The position numbers were made by a program, and so were the translations under genes. Below the pieces are notes generated by a model, which saw only the letters and a program-made list of their open reading frames with translations, did not search any database and was not told where the DNA came from. This document shows, piece after piece, positions 54,375 through 63,221 of a DNA stretch of 64,000 nucleotides; position 1 is the first letter of the stretch, and every line of letters starts with the position of its first letter. Origin of the DNA: JANSYA01 sp965243385 (GTDB lineage: Bacteria; Spirochaetota; Leptospiria; Leptospirales; Leptonemataceae); NCBI GenBank assembly GCA_965243385.1, contig CBDEUV010000002.1, positions 4,526,001-4,590,000 of the forward strand, written 5' to 3'.

Positions 54375-55361
54375 ATGTTAGACCCGGCAGAGAATTCGGT
54401 TTCGCGCTACCAGGGCGCCGACGGCGGGCTCGAATGGGAGTACTTCAGTCTGGCGATTCCGACGCGATTGCGGCCCTTCGTGCGCGAAGTGACGGGATAC
54501 TCCGAAACGACTCCGGGTCTGCTGCAGCGCCGCGAATTCGCGGGTGGACGAGTCGTGATGATTCTGGAATTCGGTCCGCCGCTGCGAATTTTCGAGCGCG
54601 GCGGCGGACCAGGTGACGACATCGAGAATCGGCGCGCGGCGCGTCGTTTCGCGCGGGGATTCGTGAGCGGGGTAGACGACGGACTCACCCTGACCGAACA
54701 CGACGGCTTTCAGAGTGGTATGCAGGTTAATTTCACGCCGCCGGGCGCGCGTCTGTTTTTCGGTGTGCCCATGTTCGAGCTGAGCGGGCGGGTCATCGCG
54801 CTTGAAGATCTCGCCGCGGATTTAAGCGCATTGCCGGAGCGACTCTACGATCTACGGGATTGGAACGCTCGCTTCGCATTGCTGGGGAGATTATTGAGTC
54901 GCAGATTGGACGCAGCGACGGCCGGGGCCGGGCGGGAAGCGGGCTTCGCCGCGACCGACTGGGCCTTTCAGGAAATGGAGCTGCGGGGCGGAGCGCTAAA
55001 TGTTGCCGACCTGGCATTGGAACTCGGCTACAGCCAGAAGCATTTGATCCACCTCTTTCGCCAGCACGTCGGCGTGGCTCCACGATTGCTGGGACGCATT
55101 CTGCGCTTTCAGCGGTTCATGGAATTCCTGCGCGCGGCGCCGCAGCCCTGGTCGGATAAGCCGGACCATGCGCCGGACGCGCCATCAGCTTCGGGTTCAT
55201 GGCCGTCGCGGTCCGATCGCCCGGATTGGGCGCAGCTGGCGGCGCGCTTCGGCTATTACGATCAGTCGCATTTGATTCGCGAAACGAGGGCGTTCACCGG
55301 ACGGACCCCCGGTCGGGTGCGCGAGATTTTGCAAGCAGTGCACGGCGCGCCGGAGGACTGA
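54375..55361 (+). CDS. AraC-family transcriptional regulator
   Basis: 328 residues. The N-terminal part resembles the DUF6597-type sensor domain (PTRLRPFVREVTGYSE, then VNFTPPGARLFFGVP). A two-helix-turn-helix AraC DNA-binding domain follows: VADLALELGYSQKHLIHLFRQHVGVAPRLLGRILRF and ARFGYYDQSHLIRETRAFTGRTPGRVR. About 20 Pro/Ser/Asp residues are inserted between the two HTH units. The start at 54375 lies 74 bases past the STAS stop. Confidence 0.85.
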   Translation: MLDPAENSVSRYQGADGGLEWEYFSLAIPTRLRPFVREVTGYSETTPGLLQRREFAGGRVVMILEFGPPLRIFERGGGPGDDIENRRAARRFARGFVSGVDDGLTLTEHDGFQSGMQVNFTPPGARLFFGVPMFELSGRVIALEDLAADLSALPERLYDLRDWNARFALLGRLLSRRLDAATAGAGREAGFAATDWAFQEMELRGGALNVADLALELGYSQKHLIHLFRQHVGVAPRLLGRILRFQRFMEFLRAAPQPWSDKPDHAPDAPSASGSWPSRSDRPDWAQLAARFGYYDQSHLIRETRAFTGRTPGRVREILQAVHGAPED

Positions 55362-55409
55362 GGCCGGACCGGAGCTTCGCTCGAAAAAAAGCGGCCTGCG
55401 AAGCTCTAT

Positions 55410-55868
55410 TCAGTCATCGCCGTCCTGTTCTTCGTCCTCCTCGTCATGCCCGGAGGAAGCGCCCGCTCCGAATCCCCAGCCGCTGCTGAAAGCGCCGCGT
55501 CCACCCCAGGTGCCCCGACTTATGAAGCGACTGATTCCCGTCAGCCTGTGGCCTCCGGCCAGTGAGCCGCGATAGGCTTTGCTCGAATCGCCGTGGGGCG
55601 CGGAGCGCGGGGGATTGCGAAAGCTGTCTGAAATGGCGAAGACCGCCAGAGCCAGTGGGAGATACACCGGAATCAGCCGCAACAAGCCGCGATAGTCGGC
55701 ATGATAATAGAAGCCGAGAAATAAAAAGACCGCCCCCGCCAGTATCGGCGGAGCGATGAAGCCGGCCAGAGTGTGTTTACGGAGCAGCAGAAATCCGCCC
55801 AGAAAGAAACAGAAGATCAGCCAGACTGCGCCGGCGATCATTCCCGGCCCTGGGAGCTCGCCGTTCAA
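55410..55868 (-). CDS. Small membrane protein of unknown function, acidic tail
   Basis: 152 residues with about three hydrophobic segments (IAGAVWLIFCFFLGGFLLL, AGAVFLFLGFYYHADYRG and LIPVYLPLALAVFAISD). A glycine-rich region and an acidic tail (HDEEDEEQDGDD) follow. The start overlaps the stop of the DUF3754 gene by four bases (ATGA), so the two are coupled. No family is recognised. Confidence 0.6.
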   Translation of the reverse strand: MNGELPGPGMIAGAVWLIFCFFLGGFLLLRKHTLAGFIAPPILAGAVFLFLGFYYHADYRGLLRLIPVYLPLALAVFAISDSFRNPPRSAPHGDSSKAYRGSLAGGHRLTGISRFISRGTWGGRGAFSSGWGFGAGASSGHDEEDEEQDGDD

Positions 55869-57373
55869 AATAGGCCGTCCCAGATGCGGTCGATCTTTTT
55901 GGTCGCGGCGCTCAGAGTCGGTACGCTCAGTCGCCCGGAGCGATCGCTCTGGATCAATGCGACGGACGTGCGTCGTTTTTTTCTGGGGCTCCGTTCGGAT
56001 TCTGCCAGTTCGGGAATCGCGCCGAAGCGTTTGAGTCGTGCGATGGGATCGTGAATATCGAAATCGAAGCGCACACCGAATGAATCGTACATCCAGCGTT
56101 CGATCGTTTCATCGAGTTTCGGGGCGTCGAGCCCCGCCCTGTTCAAACGCTTCGAACGCAGCAAATGGTAATAGACCAGCATAATCTCTTTGGTTACTTC
56201 TTCTTCGGCCTGGTCGACCAGGGAGTGCAGCGCCGCTTCGTTCGCGGCCAGGCTGCGAAAGAACAGGGTGTCCGTGATATTCTTCTGAAACTGGATCTGC
56301 TTGCGCCGATAGTTGCCGTACTGTCGGAGCGCGAAGCCGCCCAGGGTCGCGACTACCGTGAAGAGCGCGATCATGACCGGCACGACGCTCTGGATCTGAT
56401 ATTCTTCCAGATCGAGCAACGCCAGGATCTCCGGGCCCATCGTAAAAAAGACGACCGCTACCGCGATGATTAAGAGCTGCGGAAGCGCCTTAATCAAGAG
56501 CCAGATCGCCGCGCCGATGGCCGGAATCGCGAAGAGCAACAGGTCCTTCACGGTCATGCTGGTTTCGAGATTGGGAAAGAGCACCTCCAGATCGTGGCGC
56601 GGTACGTTCTTATAATAAAAGAGATACAGCTTGCCCGGCGTGAAATTCTGCGTGGCTTTGCGGCGACGCCCTCCGCTCCGGGCTCGCTTCGCGGCGAAGT
56701 ATTCTTCGCCTTTGAATTTCAGCATCAGCACCAGACGTTCGTATACGGCGATGCGGCGTTTCTCTTTCCAGAAGAACAGCTTTCGCATGGCGGTTTCTTT
56801 GAAGCCGTCGCCGCGGGTATAGCAGAGCATCTGTTCGAAATCGTCGAAGTCGACTTGCGTGCGCAGCTGGATCAGCGATTCTTCTTCGAAAGCCCGGGTC
56901 AGTTCTGCCGCCGAGAGTCGCCGGTAGTTCGCGGCCGTGAGCACGCGTTCGAATACCGAAAAGAGGCGCCCCTGGTCTTCGCCCTCGCTCGCGGCTGATC
57001 CACCGCCCGGGGTCGGCCTGGCTTTCGCGTTTATGCCCGACTTCGCAGCCCTGACGGAGGCCGGGGCGGGTCGGGTGTCGGCGTCGGGATTCAGGGGAGC
57101 GAAGGCGTCCTTTAAGCTTTCGCGCACCTGCAGGTACTGGTAGTGATAGCTCGCAAAAAGCACGCGGCAAAATTTACGAAAGCTACTGTGCTCGCGTTTC
57201 GAAAGCCCGCCGTCCGCCAGGCACATCTCCAGAAGGTCGGAGCGTCGAAACGGAATGAAGCTCTCACGAGAGCTTTCCCGAAAGCTTTCCTGCGAGCTTT
57301 CCCGGAAGCTTGTGGCGTCGTCGGCGCCCGGGCGAGCCTTGAGATTCGTGGCGGGCGGCGGAGCTTCGGTCAT
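55865..57373 (-). CDS. TMEM143/DUF3754-family membrane protein
   Basis: 502 residues. It has the family core (FKETAMRKLFFWKEKRRIAVYERLVLMLKFK and LYLFYYKNVPRHDLEVLFP), two hydrophobic hairpins (LLLFAIPAIGAAIWLLIKAL and VVPVMIALFTVVATLGGFAL) and DTLFFRSLAANEAALHSLVDQAEEEVTKEIMLVYYHLL. Eukaryotic TMEM143 and its bacterial homologues are of unknown function. The N-terminus contains an SFRESSQE repeat encoded by 24-base units (57258-57311), and a low-complexity region lies before residue ~130. The next gene overlaps its stop. Confidence 0.82.
   Translation of the reverse strand: MTEAPPPATNLKARPGADDATSFRESSQESFRESSRESFIPFRRSDLLEMCLADGGLSKREHSSFRKFCRVLFASYHYQYLQVRESLKDAFAPLNPDADTRPAPASVRAAKSGINAKARPTPGGGSAASEGEDQGRLFSVFERVLTAANYRRLSAAELTRAFEEESLIQLRTQVDFDDFEQMLCYTRGDGFKETAMRKLFFWKEKRRIAVYERLVLMLKFKGEEYFAAKRARSGGRRRKATQNFTPGKLYLFYYKNVPRHDLEVLFPNLETSMTVKDLLLFAIPAIGAAIWLLIKALPQLLIIAVAVVFFTMGPEILALLDLEEYQIQSVVPVMIALFTVVATLGGFALRQYGNYRRKQIQFQKNITDTLFFRSLAANEAALHSLVDQAEEEVTKEIMLVYYHLLRSKRLNRAGLDAPKLDETIERWMYDSFGVRFDFDIHDPIARLKRFGAIPELAESERSPRKKRRTSVALIQSDRSGRLSVPTLSAATKKIDRIWDGLF
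57258..57311 (-). repeat. 24-bp tandem repeat coding SFRESSQE
   Basis: Two full and one partial copies of a 24-base unit rich in AGCTTTC/GAAAGCT, itself partly palindromic, encode SFRESSQE-SFRESSRE-SF in the DUF3754 protein's N-terminus. Copy number could vary. Confidence 0.75.
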
Positions 57374-57449
57374 AGAAAAGAAAGAGTCGGCGTCCGTCGA
57401 GCGGAGTCAATCGAAACGCCGATTCTGAATCTTACGCCAGTGCTTCGTC

Positions 57450-58937
57450 TTAATCAGCTACTAACAATCCGCTGGGCACCGAAGCTGGAATTTCCGCGCT
57501 CAGATCATTCAGGAAGGCAGGATCGGTCAGGCTGCGCAGGAACGCCGTGAGCCGCGCCTGCTGGCCCGCGTCCAATCTCAGAGGACGCGCCACCCGCCGG
57601 TCCCGGGCGTCGATACGCGCCTGAATGCGCGCCGGATTCCCGTCGACCGTGGCGATATAGTCGGATCGACCGAGCTGGGATGAATCATAGTTTTGAATGC
57701 CCGCCGCCGTATTTGTATAATGCGCGACGACCGCCTCCAGGCTTGCATAAGCGCCCGCGTGGGTATAGGGCGCGGACAGCGCGACATTGCGCAGCGGCGG
57801 CGTGCGAAATTCGTAACGATCGCCGCCGTTGCCGGAGATCAGCTGGCGCCCGGTGTCGTCGCCGCCCGAAGCGCCCGGTCCGAGTTGCGGCGCGGCGATT
57901 CCGTGAAATTGATTGTCGGTCAAAAGCGGCCCGTTGTGGCAGCCGGAACATCCGCCGGCGCCGCCGAAGAATACCAACGCGCCCTGTTTTTCGGCGTCGG
58001 ACAACGCCGAAAAATCACCGGCGAGATAGCGGTCGAAGGGGGAGCCGACCGAGAGGAAGGCCTGCCGTTCATAGGCCGCGATCGCCCGGGAGGCGTGGCC
58101 GAAATTCAAATCGTCGTAGTTCGTAATATCCGGAAAGGCGGCGCTGAAGAGTGTGCGATAGGCCGCGATACCGCCGGAGCTGCCGTTGCCCGTGCCGACC
58201 AACCGGGCCATGAGCGCCGCCCAGACCGCCTGGTTATTCGCCGCATCGCGGATCTCGTTGCCGGGCTGACCCCGCATCTCTTCGTTTGAGGTGACCGGAA
58301 ACATCGCCTGCGCGGCGAGGGCGCTCGTGAGTTGCGCTGTGATATCGCCGCGAGCGGGCGAAGCACCATTTAATGCTGCCTCAGGAGTAGTTAAGATCCC
58401 GGTATCGCTTGCACGACTCACGCGGCCGTCCCAGAACAGCACATTCATTTCGTTCACGCCCAGATTATAGAGCGGCGGAGCGTTGCGCGCGATCATCACA
58501 CCGCTGCTGAGCGCGCGAGTCGAACCGCTGCCTGAACCGCCGGCTCCGATCGAAGTCGGCAGGGCGTCTCCGGAACCGAGCGTCGGCAAATGACAGGTCG
58601 AGCAGGCGATGTCGCGATCGCCGGAAAGAATCTTATCGAAGAACAGCGCTTTCCCGAGGGCGATCATGGCCGCGCTTTCCTGAGCGGGCACGGATACGGG
58701 CGTAACGCCCGCCCGGGCGAGAGCGCCTGCGAGTTCCGTATCGAGCGGGCCGGGGCCCCCGAGCAAAGCGGGCGAAATCGGAATATCGCCGCCGTCATTC
58801 CCGCTGCAGCGTACACTGGCAAAGGCCAGGAGTAGATAAGCGAGCGTAGCGAGCAGAGTCATCAACTGCGGCGCGTAGAGCTGTAACAGCCGCCTGCAAA
58901 TGATATTCCCCTGTTGATTGCTTTTGATTTGTTTCAT
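57450..58937 (-). CDS. MauG/cytochrome c peroxidase-like dihaem lipoprotein
   Basis: About 495 residues, taking the second ATG (58937) of an ATG-ATG pair, with GGAGG six bases upstream; the open frame extends to 59060. The leader LLATLAYLLLAFASVRC is a relaxed lipobox (Arg before Cys). Two haem motifs CSTCH and CSGCH occur in typical bacterial peroxidase context (IALGKALFFDKILSGDRDIACSTCH and GALVFFGGAGGCSGCHNGP). FRTPPLRNVALSAPYTHAG is the usual dihaem signature with a distal ligand region. It acts at the outer or periplasmic face and reduces H2O2 or modifies proteins. The upstream 319 bases hold an inverted repeat. Confidence 0.9.
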   Translation of the reverse strand: MKQIKSNQQGNIICRRLLQLYAPQLMTLLATLAYLLLAFASVRCSGNDGGDIPISPALLGGPGPLDTELAGALARAGVTPVSVPAQESAAMIALGKALFFDKILSGDRDIACSTCHLPTLGSGDALPTSIGAGGSGSGSTRALSSGVMIARNAPPLYNLGVNEMNVLFWDGRVSRASDTGILTTPEAALNGASPARGDITAQLTSALAAQAMFPVTSNEEMRGQPGNEIRDAANNQAVWAALMARLVGTGNGSSGGIAAYRTLFSAAFPDITNYDDLNFGHASRAIAAYERQAFLSVGSPFDRYLAGDFSALSDAEKQGALVFFGGAGGCSGCHNGPLLTDNQFHGIAAPQLGPGASGGDDTGRQLISGNGGDRYEFRTPPLRNVALSAPYTHAGAYASLEAVVAHYTNTAAGIQNYDSSQLGRSDYIATVDGNPARIQARIDARDRRVARPLRLDAGQQARLTAFLRSLTDPAFLNDLSAEIPASVPSGLLVAD

Positions 58938-59111
58938 CATCCGCCTCCAGTGGTCCTGGGTGGTGAGGCTGTTTTTCAACAGCCTCTGGATACCTCGAAG
59001 ACAACAGGGGGTCGGGGGCCTTTTGCCTGGTTTTCGCGGGCGGATGAGGGAACGCCGCATTTCTTGCGGGATCTGCGGTCGCGAGCGAGCGAAATCCCGC
59101 GCAATCCAACC

Positions 59112-59167
59112 AGAACGAACGTTCTGTTCAGAATCGGCGGGAGAAATCCGAACAGAACGTTCGTTCT
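59112..59167. repeat. 18-bp perfect inverted repeat in the divergent peroxidase/nqrM promoter region
   Basis: Left arm 59112-59129 (AGAACGAACGTTCTGTTC) and right arm 59150-59167 (its exact reverse complement), with a 20-base spacer. Each arm contains GAAC-N4-GTTC, a layout like the Gram-positive SOS (Cheo) box, though I have no evidence for LexA here. The rest of the 319-base gene-free stretch (58938-59256) shows no feature I can name. Confidence 0.75.
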
Positions 59168-59256
59168 ACTCAGATTGCCTGGAGGAGGCGAATAGCTTCA
59201 AAATCCGCCGACTCGCATGGCTTGACGATCGCGGCGGGCCCAGGTAGATTGGGTTT

Positions 59257-59502
59257 GTGGAAACGACGACCCTCCTGCTTACATTCGGCGTCCTGGGCGT
59301 CGGCTTTCTCGGCATCGCCATCGGCGCCTTTTTCGGAAAGAACACCGTACGTGGCTCCTGCGGCGGACTCGCCACTCCCAATCCCGACGGATCCTGCAGC
59401 GTCTGCGGCGGCGATCCCAATCGCTGCGAAAGCGACGGCCCCGCCGAAAAAGAACACTACAGCCGTCTACAGCAGGCTTTGCAAAAGAACCGCGAGATCT
59501 GA
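59257..59502 (+). CDS. nqrM: NqrM, Na+-NQR maturation protein
   Basis: 81 residues, start GTG at 59257. An N-terminal membrane helix (LLLTFGVLGVGFLGIAIGAFFG) is followed by the NqrM cysteine signature RGSCGGL...GSCSVCGGDPNRCES. NqrM is required to deliver the iron centre held by cysteines of NqrD and NqrE. The nqrCDEF operon starts about 2.3 kb downstream on the opposite strand, so a functional link is likely. Confidence 0.9.
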   Translation: METTTLLLTFGVLGVGFLGIAIGAFFGKNTVRGSCGGLATPNPDGSCSVCGGDPNRCESDGPAEKEHYSRLQQALQKNREI

Positions 59503-59660
59503 TCGCCGCCGTGATCTGGATTCCGGCGCATTGCCGGTCCCGAGGCGTTTTTTTGCACCCCGGTGGCAGTTTTAATAGATTAAGCGGAATTATTATTCTC
59601 TATGGTGCTGCGCAAAATATTTGCGTTGCGTTAGTGATAATCTACCGAAACTATGGACAC

Positions 59661-60074
59661 ATGGTTTCGAGACTCGAAGAAAGGCCTGCGCGGGTCGTAG
59701 TTGCTGACGGCGACCGCGATTCGAGAGAGTACCTGGCCCTTGTCCTGCGACAGGGTGGTTATCAGGTGCAGGCAGTGTCCCTCGCCGCGAGAGCGTTGCG
59801 TTCCATGGAAGATTTTCGCCCGGATCTGATTCTGATCGATACCGGATTTTCCGAAAGCGGCGGATTCTCCGTCGTGCGTCGCATGCGCGAGCTGGCCCTG
59901 CGGTTGAAGTATGACCCTCGTATTGTGATGACCACCGGCGAAGATCGTAAATTCGAGCGCGAGCAGGCCGCCGCCGCCGGCGCCGTGGACTATATCATCA
60001 AGCCGATTCAGCCCACTCCGCTGTTGCGTCAGCTTTCCGAGCTGATGGCGCTCGAATCCACTCCCGTGGCCTGA
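59661..60074 (+). CDS. Single-domain response regulator
   Basis: 137 residues from the ATG at 59661; the frame is open to 59511. It is a lone receiver domain: acidic pocket VVVADGDRDSREY, phospho-acceptor LILIDTGFSESGG, TTGEDRK and DYIIKPIQPTPLL. No output domain is present, so it probably works by protein contact. It follows nqrM on the plus strand after 158 bases that are partly A/T-rich. A sensor kinase is not seen nearby. Confidence 0.85.
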   Translation: MVSRLEERPARVVVADGDRDSREYLALVLRQGGYQVQAVSLAARALRSMEDFRPDLILIDTGFSESGGFSVVRRMRELALRLKYDPRIVMTTGEDRKFEREQAAAAGAVDYIIKPIQPTPLLRQLSELMALESTPVA

Positions 60075-60096
60075 GTTACCTGATCGACGAAACGCT

Positions 60097-60549
60097 TCAC
60101 CGATTTTCGGTCGGGCCCGGTTTCGGCGATGCTTCACCACCTGGCGATTCGCGTACGGCTTTCGTGTTTTCAGGCGCAGGGCCGGCCCCCGCGAAGACCA
60201 CGCACTGCCAGAAGGTATAGGCGCGGCTTTCCGTCACCAGGTGGCCCGCTCCGGGATAGATGATATTACCGCCCTGGCCGCGGTATTCCTGGGAACATTC
60301 CATCTCACGGGTCTGGTGAAATTCTTGCAAGAGATCGCGCGCTCGCTCCATTGCTGCGAATTCAGCTTCGATGCGCGAATCGCCTTCGCCCGCAACGATG
60401 GCGGTATTCGGGGTCTGCCGAATAATGCGGCTGTTTTGTACGCAAGAACTCAGAGCGACCGCCAGCGCGCTCGCGATCAATAGCTTCTGAAACCCGCGAC
60501 GCTGTACGCGCCTGGCGTTTCGGTCGATCGGCTGCTGTTGCACGGCCAT
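60097..60549 (-). CDS. Hypothetical lipoprotein
   Basis: 150 residues from the ATG at 60549; the frame extends two residues to a TTG. A basic leader and LLIASALAVALSSC lead to a lipobox cysteine. The mature part has two further cysteines (MECSQEYRGQG and YTFWQCVVFAGAG) and no recognised family. It is the last minus-strand gene after nqrF, with a short repeat between. Confidence 0.65.
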   Translation of the reverse strand: MAVQQQPIDRNARRVQRRGFQKLLIASALAVALSSCVQNSRIIRQTPNTAIVAGEGDSRIEAEFAAMERARDLLQEFHQTREMECSQEYRGQGGNIIYPGAGHLVTESRAYTFWQCVVFAGAGPAPENTKAVRESPGGEASPKPGPTENR

Positions 60550-60563
60550 GCCCAAAGAATAGC

Positions 60564-60588
60564 CACGGATTTCACGGATGTCACGGAT
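60564..60588. repeat. CACGGAT triplet repeat (9-bp period)
   Basis: CACGGAT occurs at 60564-60570, 60573-60579 and 60582-60588, exactly nine bases apart, between nqrF and the lipoprotein. Such CACGGATT-type runs occur as scattered intergenic elements in several bacteria; the function is unknown. Confidence 0.7.
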
Positions 60589-60614
60589 TTATTGGACAAC
60601 GCGCGGCGGGGGGC

Positions 60615-61847
60615 TCAGCTGCCGAAGTCGTCGAAGTCGATCATATCGCGTTCCACGCCCAGATCGTAGAGCATATTCTGAACGGCCGTGAGCATCATCG
60701 GCGGTCCGCACAGATAGTACTCGATCTCGGTGGGATCCGGGTGGTTTTTGAGATAGTTTTCCAGCACTACCTGGTGAATGAAACCGACCGGCCCCGTCCA
60801 GTTGTCCTCGGGCTGCGGCTCGGACATGGCGACGTGAAATTTGAAATTCGGGAAATCTTTTTCGATCGCGCGAAAGTCTTCTTCGTAGAACATCTCGCGC
60901 GAAGAGCGCGCGCCGTACCAGTACGATACTTTGCGTTTCGTTTTCTTCGTGTGAAATAGATCAAAAACGTGGCTGCGCAAGGGCGCCATACCCGCGCCGC
61001 CGCCGATGTATACCATTTCGCGTTCGGTTTCTTTGGCGAAGAATTCGCCGTAGGGACCGCTGATCGTAACCTTGTCGCCGGGCTTGAGGTCGAAGACGTA
61101 GGACGAGCAGATCCCCGGAGGCACGTCCATACCCCGCGGAGGAGTGGCGATGCGAATATTCAGCATGACCATATTGCCTTCGGCGGGGTGGTTGGCCATG
61201 GAATAGGCGCGGAAGATCTCTTCGTCGTTCTTGGCGTTGTAGCGCCACATGTCGAATTTATCCCAGTCGCCGCGGTACTCGGGCTGCACGTCGAAGGTCT
61301 TGAAGTTGATATTGTACGGCGGAACATAAATCTGAATATAGCCGCCGGCTTCAAAGTCCAGCTGCTTGCCGTCGTCAATATCCAGGACCAGTTCTTTGAT
61401 GAAGGTCGCGACGTTATCGTTAGAACGTACCGTACAGGTGAATTTCTGAATCGACAGGATTTCCTCGGGAACGTGAATATCCATGTCGGCTTTGACTTTG
61501 ACCTGACAGGATAGGCGCCATTTGTCTTTGATCTCTTTGCGAGTGAAGTGGCCGGCTTCGGTCGGCAGGATATCGCCGGCGCCGTCGAAAATCTGGCATT
61601 TGCACATCGCGCAGGTGCCCCCGCCGCCGCAGGCGGAAGGCAGATACAGACCCTGATTGGAGAGCGCCGTCAAAAGAGTGCCGCCGGCCGGCACCGAGAG
61701 AGCCTTATCCGCGTCGTTGTTGATGCTGATCGTAATATTTCCCTGCGGCACGAGGCGCTTTTCCAGGGTCGTAATGACCAGTACGAGCAGCATGATGACG
61801 CCGGAGAAAACGGCGATACTCAGTCCGATGATTAGCAGATTTTCCAT
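60615..61847 (-). CDS. nqrF: Na+-translocating NADH:quinone reductase subunit F
   Basis: 410 residues with an N-terminal membrane helix (LLIIGLSIAVFSGVIMLLVLVI). The 2Fe-2S ferredoxin domain has C73, C79 and C82 (PSACGGGGTCAMC) and C114. The FAD-binding RAYSMANHPAEG and the NADH-binding GGGAGMAPLRSH/CGGGAG-type and CGPPMM sites follow. It ends FDDFGS. NqrF takes hydride from NADH and passes electrons to the rest of the pump. It is the last gene of the nqr operon visible here. Confidence 0.96.
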   Translation of the reverse strand: MENLLIIGLSIAVFSGVIMLLVLVITTLEKRLVPQGNITISINNDADKALSVPAGGTLLTALSNQGLYLPSACGGGGTCAMCKCQIFDGAGDILPTEAGHFTRKEIKDKWRLSCQVKVKADMDIHVPEEILSIQKFTCTVRSNDNVATFIKELVLDIDDGKQLDFEAGGYIQIYVPPYNINFKTFDVQPEYRGDWDKFDMWRYNAKNDEEIFRAYSMANHPAEGNMVMLNIRIATPPRGMDVPPGICSSYVFDLKPGDKVTISGPYGEFFAKETEREMVYIGGGAGMAPLRSHVFDLFHTKKTKRKVSYWYGARSSREMFYEEDFRAIEKDFPNFKFHVAMSEPQPEDNWTGPVGFIHQVVLENYLKNHPDPTEIEYYLCGPPMMLTAVQNMLYDLGVERDMIDFDDFGS

Positions 61848-61901
61848 AATATTCGATTTATCCGTGCGGGTCGTTTCTGATTCGTTATTTGCGCGACTGA
61901 A

Positions 61902-62510
61902 TTACAGCTTAATGCCCACGAAACACATGAAACCGATCGCCATTAGACCGGTAACGATGAAGGCCATGCCCAGGCCGCGCATGCCCGGCGGAATGTCGGA
62001 GTAGCGCAGCTTCGTGCGGATCGCGGCCAGCGCCACGATGGCCAGCATCCAGCCCACCCCGGAGGAAAGGCCGAAGACCGTGCTTTCCGTCAGGTTGTAG
62101 CCTTTCGTATCCATAAAGAGGGAGGTTCCGAGAATCGCGCAGTTTACCGCGATCAACGGCAGAAAAATACCGAGCGAGGCGTACAGGGTCGGCGAAAATT
62201 TATCGATGATCATCTCGACCACCTGCACCATCGCCGCGATTACCGCGATGTAGGTTATAAAACGCAGGAAGCTCAAGTCCACCGTCGGCATACCGAGCCA
62301 GGCGAGGGCGCCGTCGGTGAGCAGATAGTGATTGATCAGCCAGTTGGCGGGAGCGGTGATTCCGTTGACGAAGATCACCGCGAAACCCAGGCCGATGGCC
62401 GTTTCGATTTTTTTGGAAACCGCCAGGAATGAACACATCCCCAGGAAGTACGCGAGCAGGATGTTTTCGATGAAGACGGATTTGATTGCGATATTGACGA
62501 GTTCAGACAT
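61902..62510 (-). CDS. nqrE: Na+-translocating NADH:quinone reductase subunit E
   Basis: 202 residues, a six-helix membrane protein. It contains AYFLGMCSFLAVSKK with Cys 26 and LPLIAVNCAILGTSLF with a second Cys near residue 124, the pair that with NqrD binds the iron centre. GLSSGVGWMLAIVALAAIR closes it. The start lies about 40 bases past nqrD's stop. Confidence 0.95.
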   Translation of the reverse strand: MSELVNIAIKSVFIENILLAYFLGMCSFLAVSKKIETAIGLGFAVIFVNGITAPANWLINHYLLTDGALAWLGMPTVDLSFLRFITYIAVIAAMVQVVEMIIDKFSPTLYASLGIFLPLIAVNCAILGTSLFMDTKGYNLTESTVFGLSSGVGWMLAIVALAAIRTKLRYSDIPPGMRGLGMAFIVTGLMAIGFMCFVGIKL

Positions 62511-62552
62511 GGTAATGTACCCTCTGTTGGATCCAGACGTTGGTGCGCGTTT

Positions 62553-63221
62553 CTAATGCGTTTCGTACTGTTTGGAAATGGACCTTTGCGCCCAGATCAA
62601 AAGACCGAGAATGATAAACGCGCCCGGCGGCAGAATCATCAGGCCTACATTCTGGTAACCCAGTTCGTAGAAGGACGCCGGAATCACCTGCAGTCCGAAC
62701 CAGGTTCCGCTGCCGAAAATCTCGCGCGCCGTCGCCACGATTAACAAAATCACGCTGTAACCCAGAGCGTTGCCGAAGCCGTCCAGAAACGAAGGCCAGG
62801 GTTTATTCGCCATGGCGAAGCCTTCCGCGCGGCCGAGAATAATGCAGTTGGTAATGATCAGTCCGACGAAAACCGACAACTGTTTGCTCATTTCGAAGAG
62901 ATAAGCTTTCAGAATCTGGTCGACGAGGATTACGAGCGAAGCCACGACCGCCAGCATCACGATGATGCGAATCTTGCCGGGGATCAGGTTGCGTAAAAAC
63001 GAAACGACCACGTTCGAAATCGAAAGCACCGCGACAACCGCGCAGCACATTACGAAGGTCGTGCTCATCTGCGTGGTCACCGCCAGAGCCGAACAGATCC
63101 CGAGCACCTGCAGAGTAATCGGGTTGTTATCCCAGAGCGGATCGCGGACGATCGCGCGTTCTTTTTTGCCGAAGAGCGGTTGCTTCGGTTGAACTTCCGG
63201 TGTCGCTGTTGCTGTGCTCAT
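62553..63221 (-). CDS. nqrD: Na+-translocating NADH:quinone reductase subunit D
   Basis: 222 residues with six membrane helices. QVLGICSALAVTTQMST carries one Cys and FVGLIITNCIILGRAEGFAM the other, the iron-binding positions matched with NqrE. Its start overlaps the nqrC stop (ATGA), so the two genes are translationally coupled. Confidence 0.95.
   Translation of the reverse strand: MSTATATPEVQPKQPLFGKKERAIVRDPLWDNNPITLQVLGICSALAVTTQMSTTFVMCCAVVAVLSISNVVVSFLRNLIPGKIRIIVMLAVVASLVILVDQILKAYLFEMSKQLSVFVGLIITNCIILGRAEGFAMANKPWPSFLDGFGNALGYSVILLIVATAREIFGSGTWFGLQVIPASFYELGYQNVGLMILPPGAFIILGLLIWAQRSISKQYETH

Noticed and set aside
59523..59570. Possible terminator after nqrM
   Set aside because: A short GC stem exists at 59523-59537, but the T-run follows after about 12 bases, too far for a standard terminator.
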